Shown: positions 16,782-26,573, counted from the first letter of the stretch. The stretch is DNA of 64,000 nt from Bdellovibrio sp. NC01 (GCF_006874625.1 NZ_CP030034.1:1364001-1428000), one strand, 5' to 3'. Numbers and translations are program-made. Notes: generated from the sequence alone by a model not told the origin.

Positions 16782-17282
16782 ATGAAAAACAACGACTCAC
16801 TTCATGAGCAACGACCTGAAGTCGCAGAAATCATGGACTACATCCGACACATTTTCAAAGCTCTAAGAATCTCTTCAAGCCAGTTTGAAAAGAATCTTGG
16901 GCTGAGTGCTGCGCAAATCTTCGTTCTAAAAAAACTGAAAGAAGAGCCAGGTCTTTCGATCAACGATCTTGCGGTTCGCACAGTGACTCATCAAAGTTCT
17001 GTGTCAGTTGTCGTGAAGAAACTTGAAGAACAGAAATTAGTTTCGCGTTCGACTTCAAAAGAAGATTCAAGAAAGGTGATTGTGTTTTTGACTCCTGAAG
17101 GGGAGCAAAAGTTGCAACACATCCCACGTGCGATTCAAGAAGACATGATCGAAACTTTGCAAGCGATGTCACCACACAAAACAAAAACTCTTGCAGAGAT
17201 CATGCATGAATTCGTGACGAAGGCAAAGATCGTCGATTCAACGACGACACCGCCATCGATGATTGACGGCGAATCTAATTAG
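16782..17282 (+). CDS. MarR-family transcriptional regulator
   Basis: Winged-helix repressor of 166 residues. The recognition helix region is LSINDLAVRTVTHQSSVSVVVKKLEEQKLV, followed by the wing SRSTSKEDSRKVIVFLTPEG. N- and C-terminal helices would form the dimer interface. No divergent target gene lies directly upstream; it overlaps the convergent HD gene by four bases. Ligand and regulon unknown. Confidence 0.88.
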   Translation: MKNNDSLHEQRPEVAEIMDYIRHIFKALRISSSQFEKNLGLSAAQIFVLKKLKEEPGLSINDLAVRTVTHQSSVSVVVKKLEEQKLVSRSTSKEDSRKVIVFLTPEGEQKLQHIPRAIQEDMIETLQAMSPHKTKTLAEIMHEFVTKAKIVDSTTTPPSMIDGESN

Positions 17283-17935
17283 ATTTCCCGCTTAATCTGC
17301 TCAAGATATTCTTTGATGAAGGCCACACGATGTTGGCCTTCTTTTTTTGCCGTTTCAGTATTCAGCTTATCGACCAATTTAAATAATTTGATATAGAAGT
17401 GATCAATACCATAGTTCTTATCGTCTAGATCGCGCTTCTCGGCCCATGGGTCTTCTTCAGAATAGAAGGGGCGGCTCATCAATGTTGAAGTCGCAAAGCA
17501 CCTAGCGATACCAATAGCTCCCAAACTGTCTAAGCGATCTGCGTCTTGCACAATCTGCGCTTCAAGGGATTCAGGTTTGATATTGGCGCTGAAAGAGTGG
17601 GCTTCAATGGCATGACGAATGTCTTCAAAATGCGTTTCCGGATAGCCCACAGATTTTAAGTATTCTAACGCGGCTTCAGCGGAAATACGTGAAGCATATG
17701 CACGACGGGGATCGTTTTTAGGTACGTTTACAAAGTCATGAAAGAATGCCGCCGGCATCACGACTTCCCAGTTAGCTTTTTCTGCATCACAAAGTTTTTT
17801 AGCGGTGTTCACAACACGTATGATATGAAGATAGTCATGAGATGGGTCCGAGTGTGGATAGATCACACGCGCCTTGTTGCTGAACAGCTCGAACCATTTT
17901 TTATCTACAGACGATTCAGTACTCATGACTTCCAT
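17279..17935 (-). CDS. HD-domain phosphohydrolase
   Basis: Metal-dependent phosphohydrolase of the HD superfamily, 218 residues. Metal ligands appear in order: SHDYLHIIRV, FFHDFV (the HD pair), HAIEAHSFS and QDADRLDSLGAIGIAR. This matches the YedJ/YpgQ-like group, some of which act on nucleoside di- or triphosphates. Soluble; substrate not known. Convergent and overlapping with the MarR gene by four bases, and immediately downstream (21 bases) of a protease gene on the same strand. Confidence 0.85.
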   Translation of the reverse strand: MEVMSTESSVDKKWFELFSNKARVIYPHSDPSHDYLHIIRVVNTAKKLCDAEKANWEVVMPAAFFHDFVNVPKNDPRRAYASRISAEAALEYLKSVGYPETHFEDIRHAIEAHSFSANIKPESLEAQIVQDADRLDSLGAIGIARCFATSTLMSRPFYSEEDPWAEKRDLDDKNYGIDHFYIKLFKLVDKLNTETAKKEGQHRVAFIKEYLEQIKREI

Positions 17936-17955
17936 TTTTCCAGTTTAATTGAACG

Positions 17956-18777
17956 CTAATCTTGTCTCACGGAAGGGGACGTAAGTTTGTCAAAATACGC
18001 CGTCAATAATTGGTCAGAGTAATTATCAACATGCTCAAAACTTAAAACTCCGAAACCTTGAGAACCCCATTGCGGTCCCCATGAGTTTTTAAACAGAAAC
18101 ACTTTCTTATCGCTGTCATAACCCACAAGTAAGATGGCATGGCCACCACAAACGATTTTACCGCCACCGCATTCTTGGTCAATAGCTGCGCTATACGTAA
18201 AAGTACCTTTTGCATCGTCGACATATGGAATCGCGACTTTGACTGTTACGACCACAGGGCGTTCTTGCTTGATTTCATTCATCGCAAGTTCCGACCATGC
18301 TTTACGGCTCCACATTTGCGTTAACATTTTAAATTTTAAACTGCGGAATTGAATCAAGCCTTTACGATTGCGCAGATCGTACATCGCTGTTTGTTCTGCG
18401 CTTAATGGTGCTTGAAAATTTAAACTTTGAGTTTGATACGGCAGAAGATTTTCAGGAGCCACGAAATAAGAGTTCGTTAAATTCTGTAGCAACGTGTACG
18501 TATCACCGAATTCAACTTCAGGGCGCCAGGAATTGATGATTTTATGACGGAAAATTTCGAACTCTTCCGAGATGTCATATTCTTTGCCAGTAAATTTCTT
18601 AAAAGCACTTTCAACCAAACCGCTGACCGCGAAGTAAGCGCAGGTATCGCGATTCTTCTGGTCTTTGGCGGGTGTTTGCAGCGGGCGCAGGTCTACGACT
18701 TCAGCGCGAGCATTATCAAGGAAGGCTGAGCATAACAGGCTCAACGACAAAATCAGAGCACGAATCAGTATTTTCAT
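17956..18777 (-). CDS. Secreted papain-like (C1A) cysteine protease
   Basis: Protein of 273 residues with a signal peptide ending near DNARA. The papain catalytic set is in place: Gln40 and Cys46 in DQKNRDTCAYFA, His213 in GGHAILLVGYD and Asn231 in KNSWGPQWG. The usual CGSCW around the Cys is changed to RDTCAYF. There is almost no propeptide between the signal peptide and the catalytic region, unlike most C1A enzymes. Papain-like proteases are uncommon in bacteria; a second, larger one lies 5.4 kb away. A role in digesting prey protein is plausible but is inference. Confidence 0.85.
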   Translation of the reverse strand: MKILIRALILSLSLLCSAFLDNARAEVVDLRPLQTPAKDQKNRDTCAYFAVSGLVESAFKKFTGKEYDISEEFEIFRHKIINSWRPEVEFGDTYTLLQNLTNSYFVAPENLLPYQTQSLNFQAPLSAEQTAMYDLRNRKGLIQFRSLKFKMLTQMWSRKAWSELAMNEIKQERPVVVTVKVAIPYVDDAKGTFTYSAAIDQECGGGKIVCGGHAILLVGYDSDKKVFLFKNSWGPQWGSQGFGVLSFEHVDNYSDQLLTAYFDKLTSPSVRQD

Positions 18778-18894
18778 GGGTTGAGGTTAAGCAAAGCCTT
18801 TGCCATTTTTCGATGCGTGAACGGCAATCAGCGCGATCTTACGATGGACACTTGTTAAGAGTGAGAGAGATTTACCAGGCCGTCAAAGAATTGA

Positions 18895-19269
18895 TCACTC
18901 GGGCTCGCCAAGATCGACCGGATTATAATAATAGGGACGAGGCTCCCACAGCTCGATGCGATTGCCTTCAAGGTCATAAACCCAAGCGAAGCGACCGAAT
19001 TCGGTTTCATGAAGATTGTCATCAACCTTGACACCTTCTTCGGTAAGGTCTTGCAAAGCTTGATTGAGATTTTCAACCTGAAAAGTCAGTTTGCTCATCT
19101 CTGTACTTGGCGAAAAGTAACTCATGTCGACGGGCTTAAAACTTGAATCGGGAAGCATGACTTCACCGTCGTCTTCGTGATGAAGGCCCATATGCTCTTC
19201 ATACCACTGAGTGAGTTTTTGGGGATCGTTGGATTTTTTGTAGTATTCGCCGAAGCCTTCAAGTCTCAT
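18895..19269 (-). CDS. VOC-family (glyoxalase-like) protein
   Basis: One vicinal-oxygen-chelate domain of 124 residues: EYYKKSNDPQKLTQWYEEHMGL at the start, a middle strand-helix repeat and GRFAWVYDLEGNRIELWEPR at the end, where the Glu of RIELWEP is a likely metal ligand. Start is set at MRLEGFGEYY; a longer frame adds 46 residues with no family similarity. Small-molecule lyase, dioxygenase or resistance protein; the substrate cannot be told. Confidence 0.82.
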   Translation of the reverse strand: MRLEGFGEYYKKSNDPQKLTQWYEEHMGLHHEDDGEVMLPDSSFKPVDMSYFSPSTEMSKLTFQVENLNQALQDLTEEGVKVDDNLHETEFGRFAWVYDLEGNRIELWEPRPYYYNPVDLGEPE

Positions 19270-19363
19270 AGACTTTAGTATCCAAAGGACTGCGCTTGAA
19301 CCGCAAGATTCAATCGGCGAAGTTTGTGTGAATACAGAAGTTGAATTTAATTTGTGTGCGTTC

Positions 19364-20050
19364 TCATGATTTGAAGATCGTAAAAGTCTCTTGCACGTTG
19401 GGTTCATTTATTTCTGCAAGCCACGGGTGTGCTTGATAAATGCGATGACGCGTATAACGTCCACGGGCGATCACATTAATGGATTCGCCTTTGGCGTGAG
19501 TCTTTAAATCTTCTAAAGTTTTATCAACGGCAGCAGCACTGCCATAATCAAATAAGAAATAGTGCTGTGCTTTCACAGGAATAAAATCGGGCGCCGTCAG
19601 ATCTTGAGTTACGATTTTAACACTCGGGTAGTTGAAACTCTGTAAAACTCGATTGCCTTCATCGACACGTTCAGCAACCAGTTCGTAGCCAACAAAGTTG
19701 ACACCGGGATGATGTTTGCCAAGCACAAAAGCCATCCGCCCGTAACCGCAACCCAGGTCGACAACAGTTTCGCCAGGTTGTAAGTTCAATAAATCCAAAA
19801 TCCAACGAATTTCGCTATACGGAGTTTGCAGGGCTTGAACCGGAAGGCCGCGCCAAAATTGCACGGGAATGTTTTGGTCTGCTTGCACCTGATAAGCACT
19901 TGATTTTAACAAAGCCGTTTCAACCTCAGCCGTGCGAAATCCCAACAACTCATCAACAAGCACAGAATGTTCCTGCGCCTGTTGATAACTGCATTCGTCA
20001 TAAGTGACGAGGGGAAAGGGCCCTTGCGGGTTGAATTCAAGCTTGCTCAA
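19364..20050 (-). CDS. Class I SAM-dependent methyltransferase
   Basis: Rossmann-fold methyltransferase with motif I VVDLGCGYGRMAFVLGKHHP and the following acidic strand NFVGYELVAERV. Target unknown. The longest frame runs back into the subtilisin gene, where it is just a shifted reading of that gene; the first start outside it is a TTG ten bases after the protease stop (about 228 residues), with a weak ribosome site. The exact start is uncertain. It is likely co-transcribed with the protease upstream. Confidence 0.78.
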   Translation of the reverse strand: MSKLEFNPQGPFPLVTYDECSYQQAQEHSVLVDELLGFRTAEVETALLKSSAYQVQADQNIPVQFWRGLPVQALQTPYSEIRWILDLLNLQPGETVVDLGCGYGRMAFVLGKHHPGVNFVGYELVAERVDEGNRVLQSFNYPSVKIVTQDLTAPDFIPVKAQHYFLFDYGSAAAVDKTLEDLKTHAKGESINVIARGRYTRHRIYQAHPWLAEINEPNVQETFTIFKS

Positions 20051-20060
20051 TACTTTTAGG

Positions 20061-20981
20061 TTATAGGCTTGCGTCTGAAGACTGTAAAGAGGAAATGCGC
20101 ACCTGAGATTTCGTTTTATTAGCGAGCGATAAATCGCGCACACCTCGTTTTTCAAGCTGGCGTTTAATCTCTTCTGGCACGTATGTCTTTTTTTGCAACA
20201 TAAGACTTGCAGCAAGTCCGCTGACCCACGCCGTCGCTTGCGAAGTGCCAGTCATGTAACCGTATTGTCCACCAGGAAGTGAAGAAAGAATGCGTTTACC
20301 TGGGGCCGCTAAATCCACAGACTGTGAACCATAGTTACTGCTATCAATTAAATGCTTTGCCGAATCCATTGCTGCGACAGAAATAATATTGCTGAGCTTA
20401 TAAGAAGCCGGGTAGTAGCCAAAGGTATCGGTATTGATTCCGCCATTACCTGCCGCTGCCACAAATAAAATACCTTGGCGTTGCGCTTCTTTAATCGCTT
20501 CTTCTTCTTTGGGATTGCGATCATAACCACCACCTGAATAGTTGATGATGTCGACCTTCATTTTAGTTGCGTATTTAATAGCAGCAATCGTCGCGGTGAC
20601 GTTGTCCTCTTCCGCTTTGCCGTTGTCATAATATTTAAGGATCATATATTTAACGTGGGCACTTTGAGCGCGCTGTTGGATGATGCCCGCGATATGAGTC
20701 CCATGACCATTATTATCACTCAAATCCGTCGAGTGAGAAACAAAGTCCCATCCATGGACGTCGTCGACAAATCCATTGCCATCATCATCGATGCCATTGA
20801 TAACTTCTTTGGGATTGGTCCAAATGTTTTCTTTAATTAAAGGGTGATTCACTTCAGCACCCGTATCGATGATCGCAATCACGATATCTCTATCAACGCG
20901 ATCTTGCGCTGGCGCCGTGAAGGAAGAAGAAAGAAGTAATAGAGCAGAAGTGTATTTGAAAAATTGGATTGATGTCTTCAT
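20061..20981 (-). CDS. Secreted subtilisin-like (S8) serine protease
   Basis: Compact subtilase of 306 residues. Signal peptide at 1-25. Catalytic Asp39 in IAIIDTGAE, His93 in NGHGTHIAG, oxyanion Asn179 in AAAGNGG and Ser247 in GTSQATAW, where the usual GTSMA is altered to GTSQA. The acidic DDDGNGFVDDVHGWDF stretch is typical of calcium-binding members. There is no I9 propeptide, so folding may not need an intramolecular chaperone. Probably exported and used in protein degradation. Confidence 0.9.
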   Translation of the reverse strand: MKTSIQFFKYTSALLLLSSSFTAPAQDRVDRDIVIAIIDTGAEVNHPLIKENIWTNPKEVINGIDDDGNGFVDDVHGWDFVSHSTDLSDNNGHGTHIAGIIQQRAQSAHVKYMILKYYDNGKAEEDNVTATIAAIKYATKMKVDIINYSGGGYDRNPKEEEAIKEAQRQGILFVAAAGNGGINTDTFGYYPASYKLSNIISVAAMDSAKHLIDSSNYGSQSVDLAAPGKRILSSLPGGQYGYMTGTSQATAWVSGLAASLMLQKKTYVPEEIKRQLEKRGVRDLSLANKTKSQVRISSLQSSDASL

Positions 20982-21078
20982 GCTTTTTCAACAAAGCAAA
21001 AGGAAGACCTACTTGTGTGCACTCTACAATCGAGTTCGTCTGAAAATTCACTGTAACTGTTCAGATTTTTCTAAACAT

Positions 21079-21110
21079 AAAAAAAGCCCGAACGAGTGTT
21101 CAGGCTTTTA
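21079..21110 (-). terminator. Intrinsic terminator after the GGDEF gene
   Basis: Hairpin AAAAGCCTGAAC-ACTC-GTTCGGGCTTTT on the minus strand with a following T-run. It separates the GGDEF gene from the protease/methyltransferase genes downstream. Confidence 0.85.
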
Positions 21111-21149
21111 TTGTCACCACTAGTGATTTGACAGGTGTCTAAAAGTTGA

Positions 21150-22391
21150 TCAGGCCACTTTCTTAGCGGAATTCGCTGTCGCAATCGTATATTTATTGCG
21201 ACCCGTGGTTTTAGACTCGTATAAAGCGCCGTCAGCGCGTTTATACCAGTTATCTGCACTTTCCCCAGGAATCAATGGTGCGATCCCCATAGACACGGTA
21301 AAGCGGATCTGATGTTCGCCGTGGATAAAGACTTCCTTACGGATTTTAGCCATGGCATTTTCGCAGATTTTTGCTGCCGCATCAGCGTCACAACCAGGAA
21401 GAATCACGGCGAATTCTTCGCCACCCAGACGGGCCACGAAGTCTTCTTCACGTGAAAAGCTTTCTTGCAGCATACGTACGCATTCTTGCAGAATAAAGTC
21501 GCCGATATCGTGACCATAGTTATCGTTAATCTTCTTAAAGAAGTCGATATCTAGCATAACCAGCGTAATAGGATCTTTATCCAACTCATTCAATTGCAGA
21601 TAACGTTTTACTTGCTCGTCATAACTACGACGATTGTGCGCACCAGTCAGGTGATCACGGCGCATCGTTTGATTTGCTTCCATCAATTGTTTTTTAACGC
21701 TGTTCAAGTTCTTCTTCACAGAATCCATGCGTTTTGAACGGCGCTCGTTCTGTGACGTTTGCGATTTCAGATACAGATCAATGAATTCACGTGATTTCAG
21801 ACGCAATTCTTCGACGGAATTAGACTCGACGGCTTCACGCAGTTGCGCAAGGCTTGAATCCAAATCCACTTGGGATTTTGATTCTTGGGAAACCTCTTCG
21901 CTAAGGTGATCGGCGAATTCCCAGATAATGCGTTTGAAATCGTCAATCGTGTTTTGCACGAACGAGTATTCATCAATGCGATAGCTTGAAATGAATTGGC
22001 GCAAATTAAAGAGCGTATTATTCAAAGCATCCTGTGACGGCGCATGAACGATCTCTTTAGCGTAAGTATCGATTTTCGCACGCACCTTACGAACCTGGTG
22101 ACGAGGAATCTCGAATAGGTTTTTGTTGTAAACATCTAGAATGTAAACGATGGTGGCGCGCTCTTCAGACAAAGCCGGGCTATCAGTCTTCTTAGCACCC
22201 TGTTCAGAATGCGAATGACCCCAGTCCATATCGAGCTGATCGACCAATTTTTTCACCCACTGTTTCAACGGAGCCTCCGGTTGCAAATACTCATTCCAAC
22301 AAGTCGGAATGCATATAGCTTTTTCGGAATATGAGGGTCCGATGTTAAGGGAAGATTGGGTATTTGAAATCTCATTCTCAAATTGAGACAT
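21150..22391 (-). CDS. GGDEF-domain diguanylate cyclase
   Basis: Makes cyclic-di-GMP. The C-terminal GGDEF domain (about residues 245-405) has DHLTGAHNRRSYDE, LDIDFFKKINDNYGHDIGD and the active-site RLGGEEFAVILPG. An REED sequence five residues ahead of GGEEF fits the inhibitory RxxD site, so product feedback is expected. The first 240 residues have no membrane helix or known sensor; they are helical with a coiled stretch before the cyclase domain. Probably a soluble cyclase activated by an unknown input. In Bdellovibrio, separate cyclases are known to control invasion, gliding and axenic growth; which one this resembles is not clear. Confidence 0.92.
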   Translation of the reverse strand: MSQFENEISNTQSSLNIGPSYSEKAICIPTCWNEYLQPEAPLKQWVKKLVDQLDMDWGHSHSEQGAKKTDSPALSEERATIVYILDVYNKNLFEIPRHQVRKVRAKIDTYAKEIVHAPSQDALNNTLFNLRQFISSYRIDEYSFVQNTIDDFKRIIWEFADHLSEEVSQESKSQVDLDSSLAQLREAVESNSVEELRLKSREFIDLYLKSQTSQNERRSKRMDSVKKNLNSVKKQLMEANQTMRRDHLTGAHNRRSYDEQVKRYLQLNELDKDPITLVMLDIDFFKKINDNYGHDIGDFILQECVRMLQESFSREEDFVARLGGEEFAVILPGCDADAAAKICENAMAKIRKEVFIHGEHQIRFTVSMGIAPLIPGESADNWYKRADGALYESKTTGRNKYTIATANSAKKVA

Positions 22392-22524
22392 CAGGTTTTT
22401 AATACTAGTTGATGTAGGTCCAGCACACTGGTGTTTTTTTGCACAACTCTTTGTCAGCAGTGCTGGTGGAATCAGAAAAAAATTATTATTGAAGTGTCCT
22501 TAGGCTTTCAATTCGGAGGTACTT

Positions 22525-24132
22525 GTGGGCCAAGATAATGAAAACGTGAGCGGTCCTGACTTCACACTCGGGATTGCGGAAGATTCCATTAATGAAGGCG
22601 ATTTGCTTCTTGGCCACGTCGGCGACAAAGCCGTTCTGCTTTCAAAAATAGATGGAGAGTTTTACGCTGTCGGTGGAAAGTGTTCGCACTATGGCGCACC
22701 ATTAAACGAAGGCATCGTCACAGGTGATATCATTCACTGTCCGTGGCATCACTCGGCATTTAGCTTAAAAACCGGCGAAGCGCACCGCACTCCCGCGTTG
22801 AGTCCCATTTCGTGTTGGAATATCGAAGTTAAAGACGGCAAAGTTTTTGTGACCGGTAAAAAAACAGCTTCAACAAAAAGTATCGCCGACACTGAACACA
22901 AAACTTTCGTCATCGTCGGCGGAGGCGCCGCCGGTATTGCTGCCGCCGTGCAATTGCGCCGCGAAGGTTTTCAAGGACATATTCATCTGTTAAGCGAAGA
23001 CGAATCAGCTCCTTATGATCGTCCCAATCTTTCCAAAGACTATCTTGCGGGCAATGCCAAAGAATCGTGGATTCCACTCTTTAATCCTGATTTCTTCAAA
23101 CGTAAAAACATTCAATTGGAACTAGGAATTAAAGTCGCAAAATTAGATGCTCATCGCAAACATGTGTTTCTAGCAGACGGGCGTACTTTAAAATATGATG
23201 CGTGTTTGCTGGCAACCGGCGGACAACCCGCAAAACCGCACATTCCGGGAGTAGAAAAAGGGCACGTCTTTACTTTGCGCTCTTTAAAAGACTGCCGGAA
23301 CATTATCGATCGCACGTCGTGGGCAGAAAAAGTTGTTATTATCGGAGCGGGCTTTATCGGCATGGAGGTCGCAGCCTCTTTGCGTGAGCGCAACCTAGAA
23401 GTTCACGTCGTGGCGCCCGAAGGTTTGCCGATGTTGCGAACTTTTGGAGTACACATCGGAAGCTTTCTTAAGAAGTTGCATGAAGATCATGGCGTGATTT
23501 TCCATTTAGGGCATGAAGTTCGGGAAATTCGCGATCGCAGTGTATTGTTAGACGATCTAACGACAGTGCCTTGCGATTTCGTTGTCTTAGGCGCGGGAAT
23601 TATTCCAAATACTCTTTTGGCGGAACAAGCGGGGATTAAAACCAATCATGGTATTTTAGTTGATGAATATCTTGAAACCTCCGTTCCCGGAGTTTTTGCT
23701 GCCGGTGACGTCGCCCGTTGGCCTGATCCGCGCGCGCAAGAGCACATTCGCGTAGAACATTGGGAACACGCCGAGCGCCAAGGACAGATCGCAGCTTTGA
23801 ATATGCTAGGCAGACAAGTCAAATACGACGAAGTTCCATTCTTCTGGAGTCAACAATATGACGTTATCTTGTCGTATGTGGGCCACGCAGAAGCGTTTGA
23901 TCGTATGGAGTGTTATGGTGACATGCACAGCAAAGACTTCGCGGTGTCATTTTATGAAGATGAACGCATTGCTGCGGTCGCAACAGTCGGTCGCGATAAA
24001 GAAAGTTTGCTCATCGAAGATGCGCTGGAGCATTTCGATAACAACAAAGTGAAAGACATCTTGGAAAACTTCCCGAAATACGTCGAAGGCAAACCCATGA
24101 CATCGTCAAATTTCTTTGAGCCGAGTCCTTAA
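22525..24132 (+). CDS. Rieske [2Fe-2S] / FAD-dependent oxidoreductase (AIFM3-like)
   Basis: Fusion of an N-terminal Rieske domain (about residues 12-105) and a pyridine nucleotide-disulfide/ferredoxin reductase-like part. Cluster ligands are Cys53 and His55 in CSHYG, and Cys72 and His75 in CPWHH. The FAD site follows as GGGAAGIAAAVQLRREG, a second dinucleotide motif is VVIIGAGFIGMEVAASL, and GVFAAGDVARWP is the late FAD contact. Same order as in AIFM3-type proteins. GTG start, with CGGAGG seven bases upstream. Probably transfers electrons from NAD(P)H to an unknown acceptor in the cytoplasm. Confidence 0.92.
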   Translation: MGQDNENVSGPDFTLGIAEDSINEGDLLLGHVGDKAVLLSKIDGEFYAVGGKCSHYGAPLNEGIVTGDIIHCPWHHSAFSLKTGEAHRTPALSPISCWNIEVKDGKVFVTGKKTASTKSIADTEHKTFVIVGGGAAGIAAAVQLRREGFQGHIHLLSEDESAPYDRPNLSKDYLAGNAKESWIPLFNPDFFKRKNIQLELGIKVAKLDAHRKHVFLADGRTLKYDACLLATGGQPAKPHIPGVEKGHVFTLRSLKDCRNIIDRTSWAEKVVIIGAGFIGMEVAASLRERNLEVHVVAPEGLPMLRTFGVHIGSFLKKLHEDHGVIFHLGHEVREIRDRSVLLDDLTTVPCDFVVLGAGIIPNTLLAEQAGIKTNHGILVDEYLETSVPGVFAAGDVARWPDPRAQEHIRVEHWEHAERQGQIAALNMLGRQVKYDEVPFFWSQQYDVILSYVGHAEAFDRMECYGDMHSKDFAVSFYEDERIAAVATVGRDKESLLIEDALEHFDNNKVKDILENFPKYVEGKPMTSSNFFEPSP

Positions 24133-24189
24133 ACTGTTTGTCTCTTAACAAATTTTAGTCAGATAATGTTCTATGTGGGGGGAAGAACA

Positions 24190-25701
24190 ATGAAAACACT
24201 TGTTTTGACGACAGCGCTTCTACTTTCTCAAGTGGGGCATGCCGAGTTATTGAACGTTCAAGAATTGAATCACAAGATTCAACAACAAGGTGGCGAGTGG
24301 TACGCACGTAAGAACACTCTGACTGATATGAATAAGCAAGAGCTTAAACATCGTCTGGGTTTGCGCCGTGAAGGTGCTCGCGATATCCAGTTCATCACAG
24401 ACAGTCCAAAAATCATGGCAAACTTGCCTGCGCAATTCGACTGGAGAAATAAAGACGGTCAAAATTGGGTGTCACCGATTTTAGATCAAGGTAATTGCGG
24501 AAGCTGTGTGGCTTTTGCCTCTATCGGTGTTTTGGAAACACAATACAAAATCTCATCATTGCTGCCTCAATTTAACGTGAAGTTCTCGCCTCAGCATTTA
24601 TTTGCTTGCGGTGGTGGTGCATGTAACTGGGGTTGGATGCCTGAAAGTGCCGCTCGTTATATTCAACGTAACGGTGTGCCTGATGAAGCGTGTATGCCGT
24701 ATATTTCAGGAGCAACGGGACAAGACGTCGCATGTCGCGCTTCTTGCTCTGATTCGGCGCAAAGAAGTTTCAAAATTTCTAGTTACTCAAGTCCAACTCG
24801 TGGTTCACAAAACTTGCAGGCTTTAAAACAAGCCTTGTTGCAAGGTCCGGTTGTAACGACATTGACAGTGTATGCAGACTTCATGGCGTATGCAGGTGGC
24901 GTTTACAAACACACGACGGGCGAATACATGGGCGGTCACGCGATTTCAATCATCGGTTATGATGATGCCAAACAAGCATTCATTATCCGCAACAGCTGGG
25001 GCGAAGAGTGGGGTGAAAAAGGTTTTGGTTACGTGGCTTACGATGACGAATCGGGCGTAGGTGACGAAACATGGTTGTACAATATCCCTGCAATTGGCGG
25101 AGCTGTTTCGGTGGAATCACCAGCGGATTATTCTTACAACACAGGGACCGTTCCAGTGAAAGTAGTTTCAACTTCCCCTTCAACGGATTCCATGACAGTT
25201 GCGGTGTACAATAGCCAAAATCAAGCCGTGCTTTCTGCGACTTGTGAAAAAGGCGTTTGCCCAGAACAAATGGATGTCAGTGCTTTGCCAGATGGTCGTT
25301 ATGAAGTGCAAGTGCTTGCACAAAATGCCGTGGGCGAAAAATTGGGAACATCAGAAAGACATTTCTTCTATGTTGTTAACCAAGCTCCACAAATGGCGAT
25401 CACGTTTAAAGGCAAAGGCAGCCTTGATCTAAACAAGGACCTTAAAGAGCGTATCGAAGTTGATATCACAATGACGTCTTCTTCAGTTCCAATGAGCTCT
25501 ATCGAATTCCATCATGTTGGACCCGATGGTAAGGACGATGTCAGAACAGCATCTGTCGTTCCAGGTAAATTGACGATGGGCTGGAGAACAAATCTGGTTC
25601 CCAACGGCAAATATGACATCTGGTTTGTCGGTCACTTGAAGTCGAACACGATCGATACGAAAGTGGAAAGTGCTCACTTGACTGTGAATGTGAAAAACTA
25701 A
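24190..25701 (+). CDS. Secreted papain-like (C1A) protease with C-terminal Ig-like domains
   Basis: 503-residue protease. Signal peptide MKTLVLTTALLLSQVGHA, a short propeptide (about 19-80), then the catalytic domain with Gln100 and Cys106 in DQGNCGSCVAFAS (the usual W after CGSC is V), His250 in GGHAISIIGY and Asn268 in RNSWGEEWG. After about residue 300 come two beta-rich, Ig-like segments, probably for substrate or surface binding. The start is the second ATG since GGGGGAAG precedes it at good spacing. A second C1A protease lies at 17956-18777. Likely exported to the periplasm or prey. Confidence 0.9.
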   Translation: MKTLVLTTALLLSQVGHAELLNVQELNHKIQQQGGEWYARKNTLTDMNKQELKHRLGLRREGARDIQFITDSPKIMANLPAQFDWRNKDGQNWVSPILDQGNCGSCVAFASIGVLETQYKISSLLPQFNVKFSPQHLFACGGGACNWGWMPESAARYIQRNGVPDEACMPYISGATGQDVACRASCSDSAQRSFKISSYSSPTRGSQNLQALKQALLQGPVVTTLTVYADFMAYAGGVYKHTTGEYMGGHAISIIGYDDAKQAFIIRNSWGEEWGEKGFGYVAYDDESGVGDETWLYNIPAIGGAVSVESPADYSYNTGTVPVKVVSTSPSTDSMTVAVYNSQNQAVLSATCEKGVCPEQMDVSALPDGRYEVQVLAQNAVGEKLGTSERHFFYVVNQAPQMAITFKGKGSLDLNKDLKERIEVDITMTSSSVPMSSIEFHHVGPDGKDDVRTASVVPGKLTMGWRTNLVPNGKYDIWFVGHLKSNTIDTKVESAHLTVNVKN

Positions 25702-25712
25702 TTTCACTAAAA

Positions 25713-25742
25713 AGAAAGGCCTCGCAAGAGGCCTTTTTTTTA
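25713..25742. terminator. Intrinsic terminator between convergent genes
   Basis: AAAGGCCTC-GCAA-GAGGCCTTT with nine T on the plus strand, ending the protease transcript. On the minus strand a TTTCTTTTT tail follows, so it may also serve the PPK2 gene. Confidence 0.9.
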
Positions 25743-26573
25743 TTTCTTATGCGGCAAAATTCTTTGCGCTTCTTCTTTTAATTTCTTGATCACTTTGGGA
25801 TTGAACTCCGGCAGATGTGATTTCAAATTTTTTAAGCGATGTACAAGAATTTTTGAAATCAGATAGTTGCGAATAGGCTTGTTGTCAGCCGGGATGATAT
25901 ACCATGGACAGTCATCCGTATGCGTGTGTTGGATGATCTCCTCATAGGCTTTATGATATTCGCGCCAGTGGCGGCGTTCTGTCAGGTCGCTTAATTGAAA
26001 CTTCCAGTGTTTTTCAGCGTTATCTAAACGTTCGCGCAAGCGTTCAGCTTGTTCGGAAAGACTAATGTGCAAGAAGAATTTAAAAATAACAAAATCTTGT
26101 GCGGCAAGCATTTTTTCGAATGCTTTGATGTCGTCCATGCGCTGTCTTACAAGCTTATTGTTTAAAGTGCCGTGTACACGTGGCACGATATAATCTTCGT
26201 AATGACTGCGATTGAAAATGACGAGCTCGCCTTTTTCTGGGGCTTCCTTATGAATGCGCCACATATAATCATGGGCAAGCTCAAGTTCCGTCGGAGCTTT
26301 GAAGGAAACGACGCGCACGCCTTGAGGGTTGGTCGCTCCGAAGACGTGTTTGACAGTGCCGTCTTTGCCCGAGGTGTCCAGACCCTGCAAAATAATTAGA
26401 ATTTTATATTTAGATTCCGCAAAGATCAGTTCTTGAAGGTCGGCAAGATCGTCGCCAAGTTCTTTGGTTTTCTCCACAAGCTCGGCTTTATCAAACTTAC
26501 AGAAGTCTTCGCCCTCGGTGCTGAATGACGAAAGTTTTTTCTTTTTTAGGAAGAAGTCTTTATCTTTCGTCAT
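25740..26573 (-). CDS. Polyphosphate kinase 2 family protein
   Basis: PPK2-type phosphotransferase that moves phosphate between polyphosphate and nucleotides. It has Walker A-like GLDTSGKDGT, the following FGATNPQGVRVVSFKAPT, and Walker B-like VIFNRSHYEDYIVPRVH, with the lid-region RLRERLDNAEKHWKFQLSDL after it. 277 residues, single domain. The class (ADP- or AMP-directed) cannot be fixed by eye. A GGAGG ribosome site precedes the ATG. The lipoprotein gene upstream on the same strand ends 15 bases away. Confidence 0.92.
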   Translation of the reverse strand: MTKDKDFFLKKKKLSSFSTEGEDFCKFDKAELVEKTKELGDDLADLQELIFAESKYKILIILQGLDTSGKDGTVKHVFGATNPQGVRVVSFKAPTELELAHDYMWRIHKEAPEKGELVIFNRSHYEDYIVPRVHGTLNNKLVRQRMDDIKAFEKMLAAQDFVIFKFFLHISLSEQAERLRERLDNAEKHWKFQLSDLTERRHWREYHKAYEEIIQHTHTDDCPWYIIPADNKPIRNYLISKILVHRLKNLKSHLPEFNPKVIKKLKEEAQRILPHKK